From an uncultured bacterium (lineage in GTDB: Bacteria; Bacteroidota; Bacteroidia; Bacteroidales; Bacteroidaceae): a stretch of DNA of 64,000 nt. The translations under genes and the position numbers were made by a program. This document shows, piece after piece, positions 1 to 9,028 of this stretch (position 1 is its first letter; each line of letters starts with the position of its first letter). The notes below the pieces were generated by a model that was not told the DNA's origin, did no database searches, and saw only the letters and a program-made list of their open reading frames with translations. The DNA lies in the NCBI GenBank assembly GCA_905216095.1, contig CAJMSQ010000002.1, positions 1-64,000 on the forward strand. Reading direction: 5' to 3'.

Positions 1-70
1 GAACAATGAATACGATTGAGGCACCCGGGGGAACATGCGATTTCGGCGAGGAGAAACCTGTTTGATTGGG

Positions 71-472
71 TCAGCAGCCAATTTTGAGGGAGGGGGTAAA
101 TAAAAATCTGGCCAACGCCTGGACGGGGTACCGAAAATCGCTGCCCGGCCCGTTAAGATAGGCGACCGGCTGCGTATGTTTCAGCAGATATTCGAACTCC
201 CAGCGGTTTTGCACGCCGAGCGCACCCCACAGCCCGCGTTTGTAAAGCTCCTGACGTGTATCGGCGCTCCAGACCCGGTCTTTCAAAAACTGCCATTGTT
301 TATACCCCGGTTCGACGCTGTCGATAACCCGAAGTTCGGCTTCCTTCCCCGGAAGGTACAGAGCCGCATTAGGGACAGATTTCAGACAATACCGTTCAAT
401 AACAACCCGCGGCGTAAATTTCCGCAATACAGCAGCTTTCCACGAAAGCAGATAACAGCTAAACTTGTTCAT
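71..472 (-). CDS. Hypothetical protein, 133 aa
   Basis: A 133-residue open frame that I do not recognise. Its composition is protein-like (regularly placed W, Y, F, L and charged residues), more so than the arginine/proline-rich frame on the opposite strand. The N-terminus reads MNKFSCYLLSWKAAVLRKF, followed by a segment rich in aromatic residues with no clear motif. No strong ribosome binding site is visible before the ATG, unlike the three genes that follow. It is divergent from gltX, with about 280 bp between them. It could be the C-terminal half of a longer protein or a chance frame. It belongs to the foreign left end of the window. Confidence 0.4.
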   Translation of the reverse strand: MNKFSCYLLSWKAAVLRKFTPRVVIERYCLKSVPNAALYLPGKEAELRVIDSVEPGYKQWQFLKDRVWSADTRQELYKRGLWGALGVQNRWEFEYLLKHTQPVAYLNGPGSDFRYPVQALARFLFTPSLKIGC

Positions 473-750
473 AACTCTAAGATTTAATAATGTGAATAAT
501 AATTGCTAATTGCCGCCACCATAACACCGCCCGCCGGGAATGTCAAATATTTTGTCTATTGCCTGCACGCGTTCTATGCGCTGCTGCCTCCAATATCCAC
601 TCTCTTCCACTCTCCCCCTCCGCCGCCTCTGTCCCCCGCCGCAAAAAAATGCTTGATTTTCTTCCGCCCCTGCGCTACACCTGTCATAAATGCGCCGCGC
701 CCGCTGGCAGGACGCGCCTTTCCAAATACACTTAAAGGAGTTTTACCACA
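473..750. other. Intergenic region upstream of gltX
   Basis: About 280 bp without a convincing gene. It is pyrimidine-rich around 590-660. The only clear site is the gltX ribosome binding site AAAGGAG at 735-741. Confidence 0.5.
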
Positions 751-2178
751 ATGAAAGCAAGAACCCGCTTTGCCCCGAGCCCGACCGGCTATATGCACAT
801 CGGCAACCTGAGAACCGCGTTATATGAATACCTTATCGCCAAATCTTCCGGCGGCAGTTTTATTTTGCGCATTGAAGACACCGACCAGAAACGCTATGTC
901 GAAGGCGCAACCGAAATCATATACAACACGCTCAAGACCGTCGGCATGAACTGGGACGAAGGCCCGGACATCGGCGGCGAATACGGTCCGTATATCCAGT
1001 CCGAACGCCTGCCGCTGTATCAGGAATACGCACACAAGCTGGTGGAACTCGGCGGCGCGCACTATTGCTTCTGCGCCAAGACCGAACACGATGACGACGA
1101 AGAAGAAACCGTCCTCGGCGCCAAGTTCAAAGACCCCTGCAAGCGCATTCCGCTGGAAGAGGCCAAAGCCCGTGTTGCCGCCGGCGAACCCTATGTCGTC
1201 CGCCAGAACATCAACCGCAAAGGCAAGGCAATGTTCCACGACGTCGTTTACGGCGATATTGAAATCGACTATGACGAACTGGACGAAGGCGTATTGCTGA
1301 AGTCCGACGGCTTCCCGACTTATAACTTCGCCAACGTCATTGATGACCATCTGATGGCGATTACCCACGTCGTCCGCGGCAACGAATATATTTCATCCAC
1401 CCCGAAATATAACCTGATTTACGAAGCGTTCGGCTGGACGCCGCCGATTTACGTTCACGTCGCGCAGGTGATGAAAGACGCGCAGCACAAGCTCTCCAAA
1501 CGCAACGGCGATGCGTCGTTCCAGGATTTGGTCGCCAAAGGCTACCTGCCCGCTGCGATTCTGAATTATATTGCGCTCTTGGGCTGGAACCCCGGCACCG
1601 AACAGGAAATCTTTTCGCTCGCCGAACTGGAACAGGTATTTGACGCCGAACGGCTGAACAAATCCCCGGCGATTTTTGACATCGCTAAACTGCGCTGGAT
1701 GAACGGCTGCTATATCCGTGCCCTGCCGTTTGCGGAATTCCATGCCCTCGCCTGTAAAGAATATGACAAATTCATCACCCGCAGCATCAACCGCGAAGAG
1801 CTGTCCAAAGTCCTTCAGCCGCGTGTCGAAACCTTAAACGACATCGCCGAAACCGCCGGTTTCATTGAAACCCTGCCCGCTTACGGCGAAGAACTGTTTA
1901 ACAACAAGAAGATGAAGACCGACCCTGAAATCGCCAAAAAATCGCTGCAGCTCGCGCTCCCGGCACTGGAAAGCCTGAGTGCGGACGGCTGGAATAACGA
2001 GAGCCTGTTTGAATGCCTGAAAGCGGTCGCCGCCGCCAACGGGCTGAAAAACGGACAGGTTCTGTATCCGGTACGCATCGCCCTGACCGGGCTGGAAACA
2101 ACCCCCGGCGGCGCCAGCGAAATTGCCGCGGTTCTGGGCAGGGAAGAAACCCTGCGCCGCATAAAACTGGCACTCTAG
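751..2178 (+). CDS. gltX: Glutamyl-tRNA synthetase (class Ib)
   Basis: Charges tRNA with glutamate in the cytoplasm; 475 residues, the usual length. The class I signature is near the N-terminus (PSPTGYMHIGN, about residues 9-19) and the KMSKS equivalent is KLSKR near residue 248, followed by an anticodon-binding region. The ATG at 751 is fixed by an AAAGGAG ribosome binding site 9 bp upstream and by the conserved start. That strong site, the plus-strand neighbours lpxA and rgpF-like, and the codon choice differ from the rest of the window, so this gene probably comes from another organism. Whether the product is discriminating (Glu only) or non-discriminating (Glu/Gln) cannot be read from the sequence. 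Confidence 0.95.
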   Translation: MKARTRFAPSPTGYMHIGNLRTALYEYLIAKSSGGSFILRIEDTDQKRYVEGATEIIYNTLKTVGMNWDEGPDIGGEYGPYIQSERLPLYQEYAHKLVELGGAHYCFCAKTEHDDDEEETVLGAKFKDPCKRIPLEEAKARVAAGEPYVVRQNINRKGKAMFHDVVYGDIEIDYDELDEGVLLKSDGFPTYNFANVIDDHLMAITHVVRGNEYISSTPKYNLIYEAFGWTPPIYVHVAQVMKDAQHKLSKRNGDASFQDLVAKGYLPAAILNYIALLGWNPGTEQEIFSLAELEQVFDAERLNKSPAIFDIAKLRWMNGCYIRALPFAEFHALACKEYDKFITRSINREELSKVLQPRVETLNDIAETAGFIETLPAYGEELFNNKKMKTDPEIAKKSLQLALPALESLSADGWNNESLFECLKAVAAANGLKNGQVLYPVRIALTGLETTPGGASEIAAVLGREETLRRIKLAL

Positions 2179-2183
2179 GCACG

Positions 2184-2310
2184 CTACCTCAAAGCCCGAC
2201 AACAGCCCCACCTCAAAGCCCGACAACAGCCCCACCTCAAAGCCCGACAACAGCCCCGCATCAAAGCCCGGCACTGTTCCCTGCCGGTTCTGCTGCTGTG
2301 CGGGCTTTTT
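2184..2310 (+). terminator. gltX terminator with a tandemly repeated left arm
   Basis: A 24-bp unit containing AAAGCCCG occurs at 2191, 2215, 2239 and 2263 (the last copy diverged). CGGGCTTTTTG at 2301-2311 can pair with any of the four AAAGCCCG copies and ends in a T-run. The last copy gives an ordinary intrinsic terminator; the others offer alternative, longer-loop pairings. Confidence 0.65.
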
Positions 2311-2613
2311 GTTTTCCCGTTTCAGTCCCCCGCCCCTGTTCTGCATCGGGCAAACCATGCTCTGCCATTCTCTCCTCCCGTCCCGGTTCCTCGTCCCGTA
2401 TTCCGCCGCACCTCATTCCCCGTTCCCCGTTCCGTATCCAGACTGCACCTCATTCCCGGTTTCCCGCTCCGTATCCCGCCGCCCATCTCTCCCGGCAACA
2501 ATCCGTAATATTTTGTGACCGCCCGCCCTGCCCGCCGCCGAAATTTCCGCTTTACATCTGCCCTGCTTTCTGTTACCCTTCCTGACAGTTGCAATTTTTT
2601 ATGGAGAAAAAAG
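2311..2613. other. Intergenic region between gltX and lpxA
   Basis: About 300 bp, C/T-rich, with loosely repeated 'CCCGTTCCG / TTCCCGTA' words at 2395-2480. No gene is evident. The lpxA ribosome binding site GGAG lies at 2603-2606. Confidence 0.4.
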
Positions 2614-3435
2614 ATGATACACCCTTCCGCTGTGGTTGAAACCGGCGCCCAAATCGACCCGTCTGCCGAAATCGGCCCCTTCTGCTATATTTCAGGCCAA
2701 GCCAAAATCGCTGCCGGAAACAAGCTCATCGCCCGCGTAACCGTCTTGGGCGACACCACCCTCGGCGAAGGCAATGTCATTTTCCCCGGCGCCTGCCTCG
2801 GCGGCGGCCCGCAGGATCACGGCAACGAATTCCAGCCCGGCGCGCGGCTGATAATCGGTTCGCACAACGTCATCCGCGAAAACGTAACCATGCACGCCGG
2901 CACCCCCAAAGGCCAGACCCCGGTTGCAGGTGAAGAACCGGAAAAACTGACCACCCGCGTCGGCAGCAACGGCATGTTTATGGTTAACTCGCACATTGCG
3001 CACGACTGCGTCGTCGGCGACAATGTCATCATGACCAACAATGCGGTCATCGGCGGCCACGTCCGTCTGGGCGACGGCGTCATCCTCGGCGGCAACTCGG
3101 CGGTTCACCAGTTCTGCCGTATCGGGCGCAAGGCGATGATAGGCGGCATGACCGGCATCGGGCGCGACGTCATCCCGTTCGCGATGGTAACCGGCGACCG
3201 CGGCAAACTGCGCGGCCTGAACGTCATCGGCCTCAAACGCAGCGGCTGCGACGAACATACCATCAAATCCGTTACCCGCGCTTATATGTATATTTTCAAA
3301 TCCAATGATGGCACGTTTGAAGAGCGCGTTCAAAAAGCCAAAGAAAAATTTGCCGGCAACCCGATGGTGGAAGAGCAGATTGCCTTTATTGAAGAAGCTA
3401 TGCACAGCCGCCGTCAGGTTTTGGTTGCGGAATAA
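2614..3435 (+). CDS. lpxA: UDP-N-acetylglucosamine acyltransferase LpxA
   Basis: First step of lipid A synthesis: transfers a 3-hydroxyacyl chain from ACP to UDP-GlcNAc in the cytoplasm. The 273 residues contain left-handed beta-helix hexapeptide repeats (for example VILGGNSAVHQFC) and the catalytic histidine region SHIAHDC near residues 126-132, followed by a helical C-terminus. The frame is open further upstream, but the conserved MIHPSAVVE start at 2614, preceded by GGAG, is the natural one. Here lpxA stands alone rather than in an lpxD-fabZ-lpxA-lpxB cluster. It is flanked by gltX and an RgpF-like gene. Its SD-led start and codon use set it apart from the Bacteroidales part of the window. 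Confidence 0.93.
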   Translation: MIHPSAVVETGAQIDPSAEIGPFCYISGQAKIAAGNKLIARVTVLGDTTLGEGNVIFPGACLGGGPQDHGNEFQPGARLIIGSHNVIRENVTMHAGTPKGQTPVAGEEPEKLTTRVGSNGMFMVNSHIAHDCVVGDNVIMTNNAVIGGHVRLGDGVILGGNSAVHQFCRIGRKAMIGGMTGIGRDVIPFAMVTGDRGKLRGLNVIGLKRSGCDEHTIKSVTRAYMYIFKSNDGTFEERVQKAKEKFAGNPMVEEQIAFIEEAMHSRRQVLVAE

Positions 3436-3508
3436 TTTTTTCCCGCGCTATAATATCCCTCGTAAGCTCCACCGGAGCTTGCGGGGATTTTTTTTAAAGG
3501 AGACAACC

Positions 3509-3920
3509 ATGCGCCGCCGTCCGGTTTATATCGCCGTTCTCGCCATCGCCGCAATTGCGCTCATGCTCGCCGTCCTTACGCTGTACGCAGGCAGCCGTAA
3601 GGCGCCTGCCGCCCGCAGCGCAGCCTCAGCCCCCGCAGACGTTGAACAAACCCTGTCCCCCCTCGCCGCCGGAAAGAACTGCGCGGTGTTTGCCGCCTAT
3701 TCTGCCGACGGCACCGTTTCCGATTATGTCATTGACTATCTGCGCGCCTTAAAGGAAATCGCACCCAATATCGTCTATGTAACCGACAATCCGATACCCG
3801 AAAGCGAAATCGCCAAACTCCGTCCGTATGTCAATCACCTGATAGCCCGCCGCCACGGCGAATATGACTGGGGCTCGTACAAACGCGGTTTTGCGTGGCT
3901 GAAACGGCAAAATGCCCTCC
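3509..3920 (+). pseudogene. RgpF-like rhamnan synthesis protein, truncated at a junction
   Basis: Begins at an ATG with an AAAGGAG site. It has an N-terminal membrane anchor (about residues 6-28), then an alanine/proline linker, then sequence resembling the start of the RgpF family (rhamnose-glucose polysaccharide / rhamnan synthesis F), ending in the characteristic EYDWGSYKRGFAWL stretch near residues 113-126. The part that should follow (family pattern ...LCNDSVYGP) is missing. From about 3915 the sequence becomes low-complexity GC-rich and the frame runs on meaninglessly to 4150. The gene is therefore incomplete because of a junction rather than through natural decay. The exact end is uncertain by about 15 bp. 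Confidence 0.6.
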
Positions 3921-4125
3921 CCTCCCGGCCAGCCGCAGCCTCCGGTATTCCCCCTCGCGCCGCCATAGTACCAGCCCCCGCCGGCGGTGCCGCCCCCGCC
4001 GCGGCCCGGTCCGCCGCTGCCCCCGGGCCGCCGACCGCCGCGGCCGGCCACCCCCCCGCCGCCCGCCCAGCGGGCGCCCCCCCGGCGCCCGGCGGGGGGC
4101 GGCAGTTCCACGTTTTCGCAGGAGG
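3912..4125. other. Low-complexity GC-rich junction, probable misassembly
   Basis: About 210 bp made mostly of C-runs and GGCGG/CCGCC words, unlike sequence on either side. Left of it lie SD-using genes and an RgpF-like gene cut in its domain; right of it is Bacteroidales sequence. Read on the minus strand it is glycine-rich, so it could include a fragment of a Gly-rich coding sequence or low-quality bases. Confidence 0.6.
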
Positions 4126-4143
4126 CGCTCAGCCCTCCTTTGT

Positions 4144-5865
4144 TCAGTGATGGTGTTTCTTTTCCGCCTTTCCGCGCACGATGCGTGCCGCACGTTCGAG
4201 CGCGATGTTGATGTTCGGGCAGATGTGGTCCTTGCCCAGGAGGCGGCAGAAGCCGGCATGTTCGAGCACGGCATGGACATTGGGCGTCACACCCGAGAGG
4301 ACGATGTGCGTACCCTCGCGGTGGCTCATCTCGCACAGGCTTTGCAGGTTGTGTATGCCCGTGGAGTCGATGAACGGCACGCGGCGCATCCGGATGACCC
4401 GTACTTGCGGGTGGTTGTCCATGGCGGCCATGAGTTCCTCGAACTTGTTCGCGATGCCGAAGAAGTAAGGTCCGTTGATTTCGTACACTTCCACGCCCTC
4501 GGGTATCTGCAGATGCTCCTCGTGAAGCTCGGCGTCGGTCTCCTCGTTCGGGTCGATTTCGTCGGCGATGACCTTGATTTGTGTCGTTTCGGCCATACGT
4601 CGCATGAACAGAAGGCAGGCTATGAGCAATCCCACCTCGATGGCGACGGTCAAATCAAAGATTACGGTGAGCAGGAATGTAATGATCAGCACGGTGATGT
4701 CGCTCTTGGGATTCTTCATGAGCTGGATAAAGGTACGCCATCCGCTCATGTTGTACGACACGACCACCAGTACGCCGGCCAGACATGCCATGGGAATATA
4801 GGCGGCCAGCGGCATGAGCACCAGGAAGATGAGCAGCAGCACGGCGGCATGTATGATTCCGGCCACGGGAGTGCGGCCTCCGTTGTTGATATTTGTCATG
4901 GTACGCGCGATGGCCCCGGTGCAAGGGATACCTCCGAACAGGGGTGTGACCAAGTTGGCGACACCTTGTCCCATCAGTTCCTGGTTGGAGTTGTGATGGT
5001 CTCCGCATACACCGTCGGCTACCGTTGCGGAGAGCAGCGACTCGATGGCGCCCAGCACGGCGATGACCATGGCTGTGGGGAAGAGGGTCTTGATGTTTTC
5101 CCACGTGATGTCGGGGACGGTCAGCGCAGGTATCTCCGCCTTGATTTCACCGAAGGAGTCGCCGATGGTGGTTATGCGGCTGAGCCCTTCGCCCTCAAGG
5201 TAAGGATTGAGGAAGTACACGCCTACGGTCATCAGCACGATGGCGACGAGCGAGCCGGGTATCTTCTTCGACAGCTTGGGTGTGCAGGCGATGACCGCGA
5301 TGCTCAGGATGCCGACAAGTGTCGTTATCCAGTCGATGGTCGAGATGTGCTGGAAATAAACCATCCATTTGGCAATGAAGTCACCGGGCACCTTCCCGTC
5401 AATCTGCAGTCCCAGCAAGTCCTTGATCTGTGTCGTGAAGATGGTGACGGCGATACCGCTCGTGAAGCCTACCACGATGGGATAGGGAATGAACTTGATG
5501 ATGGTGCCCAGCTTGAACAGGCCCAGCAGAATGAGGAAGACACCCGCGAGCATCGTGGCTATCATCAGGCCCGACAGACCGAGGGCCGGATTGTTCACAA
5601 TGCCGAAGATGATGACGATGAACGCACCCGTGGGGCCGCCTATCTGCACCCGCGAACCGCCGAGCGCCGATACGATGAAACCGCCTATGATGGCCGTCAG
5701 AATGCCCTGCGAGGGCGAAACGCCGGAAGCGATGCCGAAGGCGATGGCCAGCGGCAAAGCCACGATGCCCACTATGAGACCTGCCATTGCGTCGGCAGCC
5801 AGTTTTTCGCGGCTGTAGTGGCGCAGGTCCGAAACCAAGCGGGGCTTGAAACTGAAACTTTTCAT
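4144..5865 (-). CDS. SulP family anion transporter with STAS domain
   Basis: Inner-membrane anion transporter of the SulP/SLC26 family (sulfate, bicarbonate or similar; the substrate cannot be read from sequence). The 573 residues comprise a conserved N-terminal transport core with about 12-14 membrane segments (first near residues 25-60, with a GGPTGAFIV motif near residue 80) and a cytoplasmic STAS domain from about residue 440, including the IDSTGIHNL core. The chosen start MKSFSFKPRL at 5865 lies about 57 bp downstream of a TACCTTTG -7 box; the longer frame would begin inside the promoter. It ends in KKHHH. The downstream side abuts the suspected misassembly, but the stop codon is intact. 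Confidence 0.9.
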   Translation of the reverse strand: MKSFSFKPRLVSDLRHYSREKLAADAMAGLIVGIVALPLAIAFGIASGVSPSQGILTAIIGGFIVSALGGSRVQIGGPTGAFIVIIFGIVNNPALGLSGLMIATMLAGVFLILLGLFKLGTIIKFIPYPIVVGFTSGIAVTIFTTQIKDLLGLQIDGKVPGDFIAKWMVYFQHISTIDWITTLVGILSIAVIACTPKLSKKIPGSLVAIVLMTVGVYFLNPYLEGEGLSRITTIGDSFGEIKAEIPALTVPDITWENIKTLFPTAMVIAVLGAIESLLSATVADGVCGDHHNSNQELMGQGVANLVTPLFGGIPCTGAIARTMTNINNGGRTPVAGIIHAAVLLLIFLVLMPLAAYIPMACLAGVLVVVSYNMSGWRTFIQLMKNPKSDITVLIITFLLTVIFDLTVAIEVGLLIACLLFMRRMAETTQIKVIADEIDPNEETDAELHEEHLQIPEGVEVYEINGPYFFGIANKFEELMAAMDNHPQVRVIRMRRVPFIDSTGIHNLQSLCEMSHREGTHIVLSGVTPNVHAVLEHAGFCRLLGKDHICPNINIALERAARIVRGKAEKKHHH

Positions 5866-5921
5866 TTTGTCAATGATAAATACCTTGTTATCCTTTATAT
5901 ACCTTGTTAAAATTCCGTTTG

Positions 5922-5949
5922 CAAAGGTACACATTTTTTAGCTCTCCAA
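5922..5949 (-). promoter_or_regulatory. Bacteroidetes-type promoter for sulP
   Basis: TACCTTTG (5922-5929, minus strand) matches the TAnnTTTG -7 consensus. A TTG lies 17 bp upstream at 5947-5949, closer than the usual 19-20. Confidence 0.5.
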
Positions 5950-6041
5950 AGGAATACATGGCCTGTTATCACGATGCGGACCGACTATTTTACGGGCGGC
6001 GGGGCCTGTCTTGCGCCCGGAATACTGCGTTCCGGCCGCAT

Positions 6042-6300
6042 CCGACATTAACATTTTTAACCTTTGCTCACTTTTGATGCTGCGTACATGGCTTGTAGTT
6101 TCCCCTACATGCAGGGCCGGGAAACACTACATGGCATGTAATTCTTCCTACATGCCATGTAGGAAATCCTGAAATAGGGCCGGTTTCTCCCGAAAACGGG
6201 CTTACGGATACGAAAAAGGGGCGGTCTGAGGCCGTCCCCGCGCTTTCGCAGTACAAAGATAATACATTTTCGGGCGAAAAGCAAGAAGTGTTAAAATCGC
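6042..6300 (-). repeat. Intergenic element copy A (259 bp, subfamily 1)
   Basis: One of a fixed-length repeat family. Read on the minus strand it starts GCGATTTTAACA, has TTG-N20-TATCTTTG, then a GGGACGG...CCGCCCC hairpin with a T-run, then TACATGGCATGTA and TACATGCCATGTA palindromes (6129-6163), and ends GTTAATGTCGG. The ends form imperfect inverted repeats. It lies between the ABC permease and sulP, in sulP orientation. Confidence 0.85.
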
Positions 6301-6650
6301 GCGGGGACAGGAATACGCCTCGCCGGGCCGGTATGGTGCATCCCGCTTTCGCCGCCTGCGTCCGGGCCGGTGGCCGGCCCTTGCCGCAGGGATACAAAAA
6401 TGGCTGTACCGATGATGTGATGAAACTCCGAGCGAAAATAGGATTTGAGTGCTGTCCTGCCTTTGTAATCCGACCCTACGTGTCCAAGACCCGCATATCG
6501 GCACGCCATTGGTCAGGTAAGCTTTTCTCGGTCTTTCAGTTTAATTGATGAGAATCCCAATCTAACCGGCACAGCCTTATTGTAAGAGCAAATATACGCC
6601 CTTTTATTTTCCTGTGCAAGCTATTCGCGTGTTTTTTCTCAATAAAAAGG
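6301..6650. other. Intergenic region without recognised gene
   Basis: About 350 bp between repeat copy A and the ABC-exporter terminator. Short overlapping frames exist on both strands but none looks protein-like. I see no clear site here. Confidence 0.4.
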
Positions 6651-6689
6651 AAAGGGCGGCAAAGGGGTTGTTTCCCCTTGCCGCCCTTT
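6651..6689 (-). terminator. Terminator of the ABC exporter operon
   Basis: GGGCGGCAAaGGGG ... CCCCtTGCCGCCC hairpin. On the minus strand it is followed by TTTCCTTTTT, immediately downstream of the permease stop codon. Confidence 0.8.
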
Positions 6690-6708
6690 GTGTGTCGCGG
6701 GAGTGCCG

Positions 6709-8010
6709 TCATTTGTAGCGTATCCACTTGACCATCTCCTTGATGCTCGGCTTCTTGCCGTACATCAGTATGCCGACGCGGTATATCTTTCCGCTCAGCC
6801 ATACGAAGAGCAGGGACGTGCCGAACAGGATGCCGAGCGAGAGCACTTCCTGCCACCAGGGCACGCCGAACGGTACGCGCACCATCATGACGATGGGCGA
6901 GGTGAGCGGGAACATGGAGGCCCAGAACGCCAGCGGGCCGTTGGTGTTCTCCACACTGTACATGGCGGCGTAAAGGCCGAATACCATGATGAGGATGACG
7001 GGCATGATGAACTGCGAGCTGTCTTCCTGTGCGTTCACGCTGGCGCCCACGGCCGCGAAGAACGAGGCGTAGAGCAGGTAACCGCCGATGAAGTAGAGCA
7101 CGAACAGGATGCCCATCTCGGCAAACGGCAGGTTGAGGAGCGCGGTCAGCACCTCGTTGCCGCCATTGGCCACTTCGGCCATCGCGGCTGCGCCGGCAGG
7201 GTCTGTGGGAACGGCGGCCGGCTGGGCCGAAAGCCCGAACGCCGTACCGCACACGCCGAGGATGACGGCCAGCATCGCGCCCCAGATGAGCAGCTGCACG
7301 AAGCCGACAAGGGCCACGCCGATAATCTTGCCCATCATGAGCTGGAACGGCTTCACGCTGGAGACCATCAGTTCGACAATGCGGTTGGTCTTCTCTTCCA
7401 TGACACTCTGCATAACCATTCCGCCATACGTCATGACGAACATGTAGATGAGGAAGGTGAAAATGAAGCCGGCGCCCATCGCTACAAAGGTGTTGGATGC
7501 CGTTGCATCGCCTTCGGCATTGCGCTTGACGGTAGGTATGCTGAAGTCCGTCTGCACGTCGCGCACGATTTCATCCAGCCCCGAGATGCCGGTTGCGGCC
7601 AGTTTGTCGCGACGCACCTGTTCGTTGAGCACATTCGTGACGTAGCTCAGCAGGTCGGCGGCCACCTCTTTGTTGGAACATATCCTGACGCCGCGTTGGT
7701 CGCGGGTCAGGTCGGACGAGATGAGGATGACGGCCTCCACTCCGGAATCTTCGGCGTAGAAGTGCGCGCTGTCGGCGGCCGCTTTCTCGTAACGGTAGCT
7801 CTGGTCGTCCTTGAAGAGCGCGGCGTAACGCCCGGTGTCGTCGATTACCTTGACGGTTTTCTGGTCGGTGTCCTTGATGGAGGCCAGCCAGACAGGGACG
7901 AAGATGAGTGCCGCGAAGATGAAGGGCATCAACACGGTAAGCAGGATGAAGGACTTCTTCTTCACGCGCGTCGAAAACTCGCGCTGTATAATGATAAAAG
8001 TCTTGGACAT
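6709..8010 (-). CDS. ABC-2 type exporter permease (NatB-like)
   Basis: Membrane subunit of a two-gene ABC exporter; 433 residues. One N-terminal membrane helix (about residues 20-42) is followed by a large extracytoplasmic segment (about 45-165). The C-terminal half has five or more hydrophobic helices, including the typical 'MEEKTNRIVELMVSSVKPFQLMMGKI' region, of which EEKTNR and MMGKI are the recognisable parts. This is the NatB / ABC-2 membrane family architecture. It lies 55 bp downstream of its ATPase partner on the same strand and ends at a strong terminator. The substrate is unknown; relatives export sodium, drugs or peptides. Confidence 0.88.
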   Translation of the reverse strand: MSKTFIIIQREFSTRVKKKSFILLTVLMPFIFAALIFVPVWLASIKDTDQKTVKVIDDTGRYAALFKDDQSYRYEKAAADSAHFYAEDSGVEAVILISSDLTRDQRGVRICSNKEVAADLLSYVTNVLNEQVRRDKLAATGISGLDEIVRDVQTDFSIPTVKRNAEGDATASNTFVAMGAGFIFTFLIYMFVMTYGGMVMQSVMEEKTNRIVELMVSSVKPFQLMMGKIIGVALVGFVQLLIWGAMLAVILGVCGTAFGLSAQPAAVPTDPAGAAAMAEVANGGNEVLTALLNLPFAEMGILFVLYFIGGYLLYASFFAAVGASVNAQEDSSQFIMPVILIMVFGLYAAMYSVENTNGPLAFWASMFPLTSPIVMMVRVPFGVPWWQEVLSLGILFGTSLLFVWLSGKIYRVGILMYGKKPSIKEMVKWIRYK

Positions 8011-8065
8011 TTTCTGATGAGTTATGAAGTGAACTTTGGGTGGGGGAGACGCTTCCGCGAAAGGC

Positions 8066-8974
8066 TTATGCGCCCACCACCTTGAGGAATATTTCCTGCA
8101 TGGACGGCAGTTGTTCGCAGAAGGAGCGGATTTCCACGTCGCGCGACAGGGCCTGCACCAGCTCCGAGTTGCTTAGCTGTTCGGCCTTGTGCAGACGGTA
8201 GGTCGTGAGCCCGCCGGCCGTCGCGCTTTCCACTATTTCGTAGGCGTCGGACCGTGCGGGCAGTTCGCCCGATGTGGCGGTCAGTTCGTACATGCCCGTG
8301 CGGAAGCGTTTCTTCACCTCGGACACGTTGCCCGAAAGTACGACGTGCGAGTGGTTGATGAGGGCAATTTCGTCGCAGACTTCCTCGACGGAGGACATGT
8401 TGTGCGTGGAAAAGATGACGGTGTGCCCCTTGTCGCGCAGTTCCAGTATCTCGCGCTTCAGCATCTCGGCATTCACGGGGTCGAAGCCCGAGAACGGTTC
8501 GTCGAAGATGAGGAGCTGCGGTTCGTGCAATATGGTGATGATGAACTGGACCTTCTGTTGCATACCCTTGGACAGCTCTTCGAGTTTCTTGTCCCACCAG
8601 TCGATGATTTCAAACTTCTCGAACCAGGTCTTGAGCCGCCGCCGGGCTTCGTCGGCACTGAGTCCCTTGAGCCGGGCTAAGTAGACGGCTTGCTCGCCTA
8701 CCTTCATCTTCTTGTAAAGTCCGCGCTCTTCGGGCAGATAACCGATGTGCGCCACGTCGGCCGCCGTGAAGGGCCGACCGTCAAAGGTGATTTCGCCGCT
8801 GTCCGGCGCGGTGATGCGGTTGATGATGCGGATAAGTGTCGTTTTGCCCGCGCCGTTCGGTCCGAGCAGGCCGAAAACCTTGCCGCGCGGCACGCTGATG
8901 CTCACGTCGTCGAGGGCGGTGTGTTCGGCATAGCGCTTGACCACGTGCGACGCCTGGAGAAATATTTCAGACAT
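8066..8974 (-). CDS. ABC exporter ATP-binding subunit (NatA-like)
   Basis: Cytoplasmic ATPase that powers the adjacent permease. In 302 residues it has Walker A GPNGAGKTT (residues 38-46), a signature motif LSKGMQQK, Walker B LLIFDEP and the switch histidine in STHNMSSVEE, followed by a C-terminal accessory domain of about 80 residues typical of NatA-like exporter ATPases. The order ATPase then permease and the 55-bp spacing indicate one operon. The Q-loop and D-loop also look intact, so it should be active. Confidence 0.92.
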   Translation of the reverse strand: MSEIFLQASHVVKRYAEHTALDDVSISVPRGKVFGLLGPNGAGKTTLIRIINRITAPDSGEITFDGRPFTAADVAHIGYLPEERGLYKKMKVGEQAVYLARLKGLSADEARRRLKTWFEKFEIIDWWDKKLEELSKGMQQKVQFIITILHEPQLLIFDEPFSGFDPVNAEMLKREILELRDKGHTVIFSTHNMSSVEEVCDEIALINHSHVVLSGNVSEVKKRFRTGMYELTATSGELPARSDAYEIVESATAGGLTTYRLHKAEQLSNSELVQALSRDVEIRSFCEQLPSMQEIFLKVVGA

Positions 8975-9028
8975 AGTCTTTGTGTTTATTGATACAAATG
9001 TTCGGGATGCGGTATCGGCAGGTGCGCC

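Noticed and set aside
3895-5910. 671-codon plus-strand frame antisense to sulP
   Set aside because: Shadow; histidine/aspartate/glycine-rich with no domain, and it begins in the low-complexity junction.
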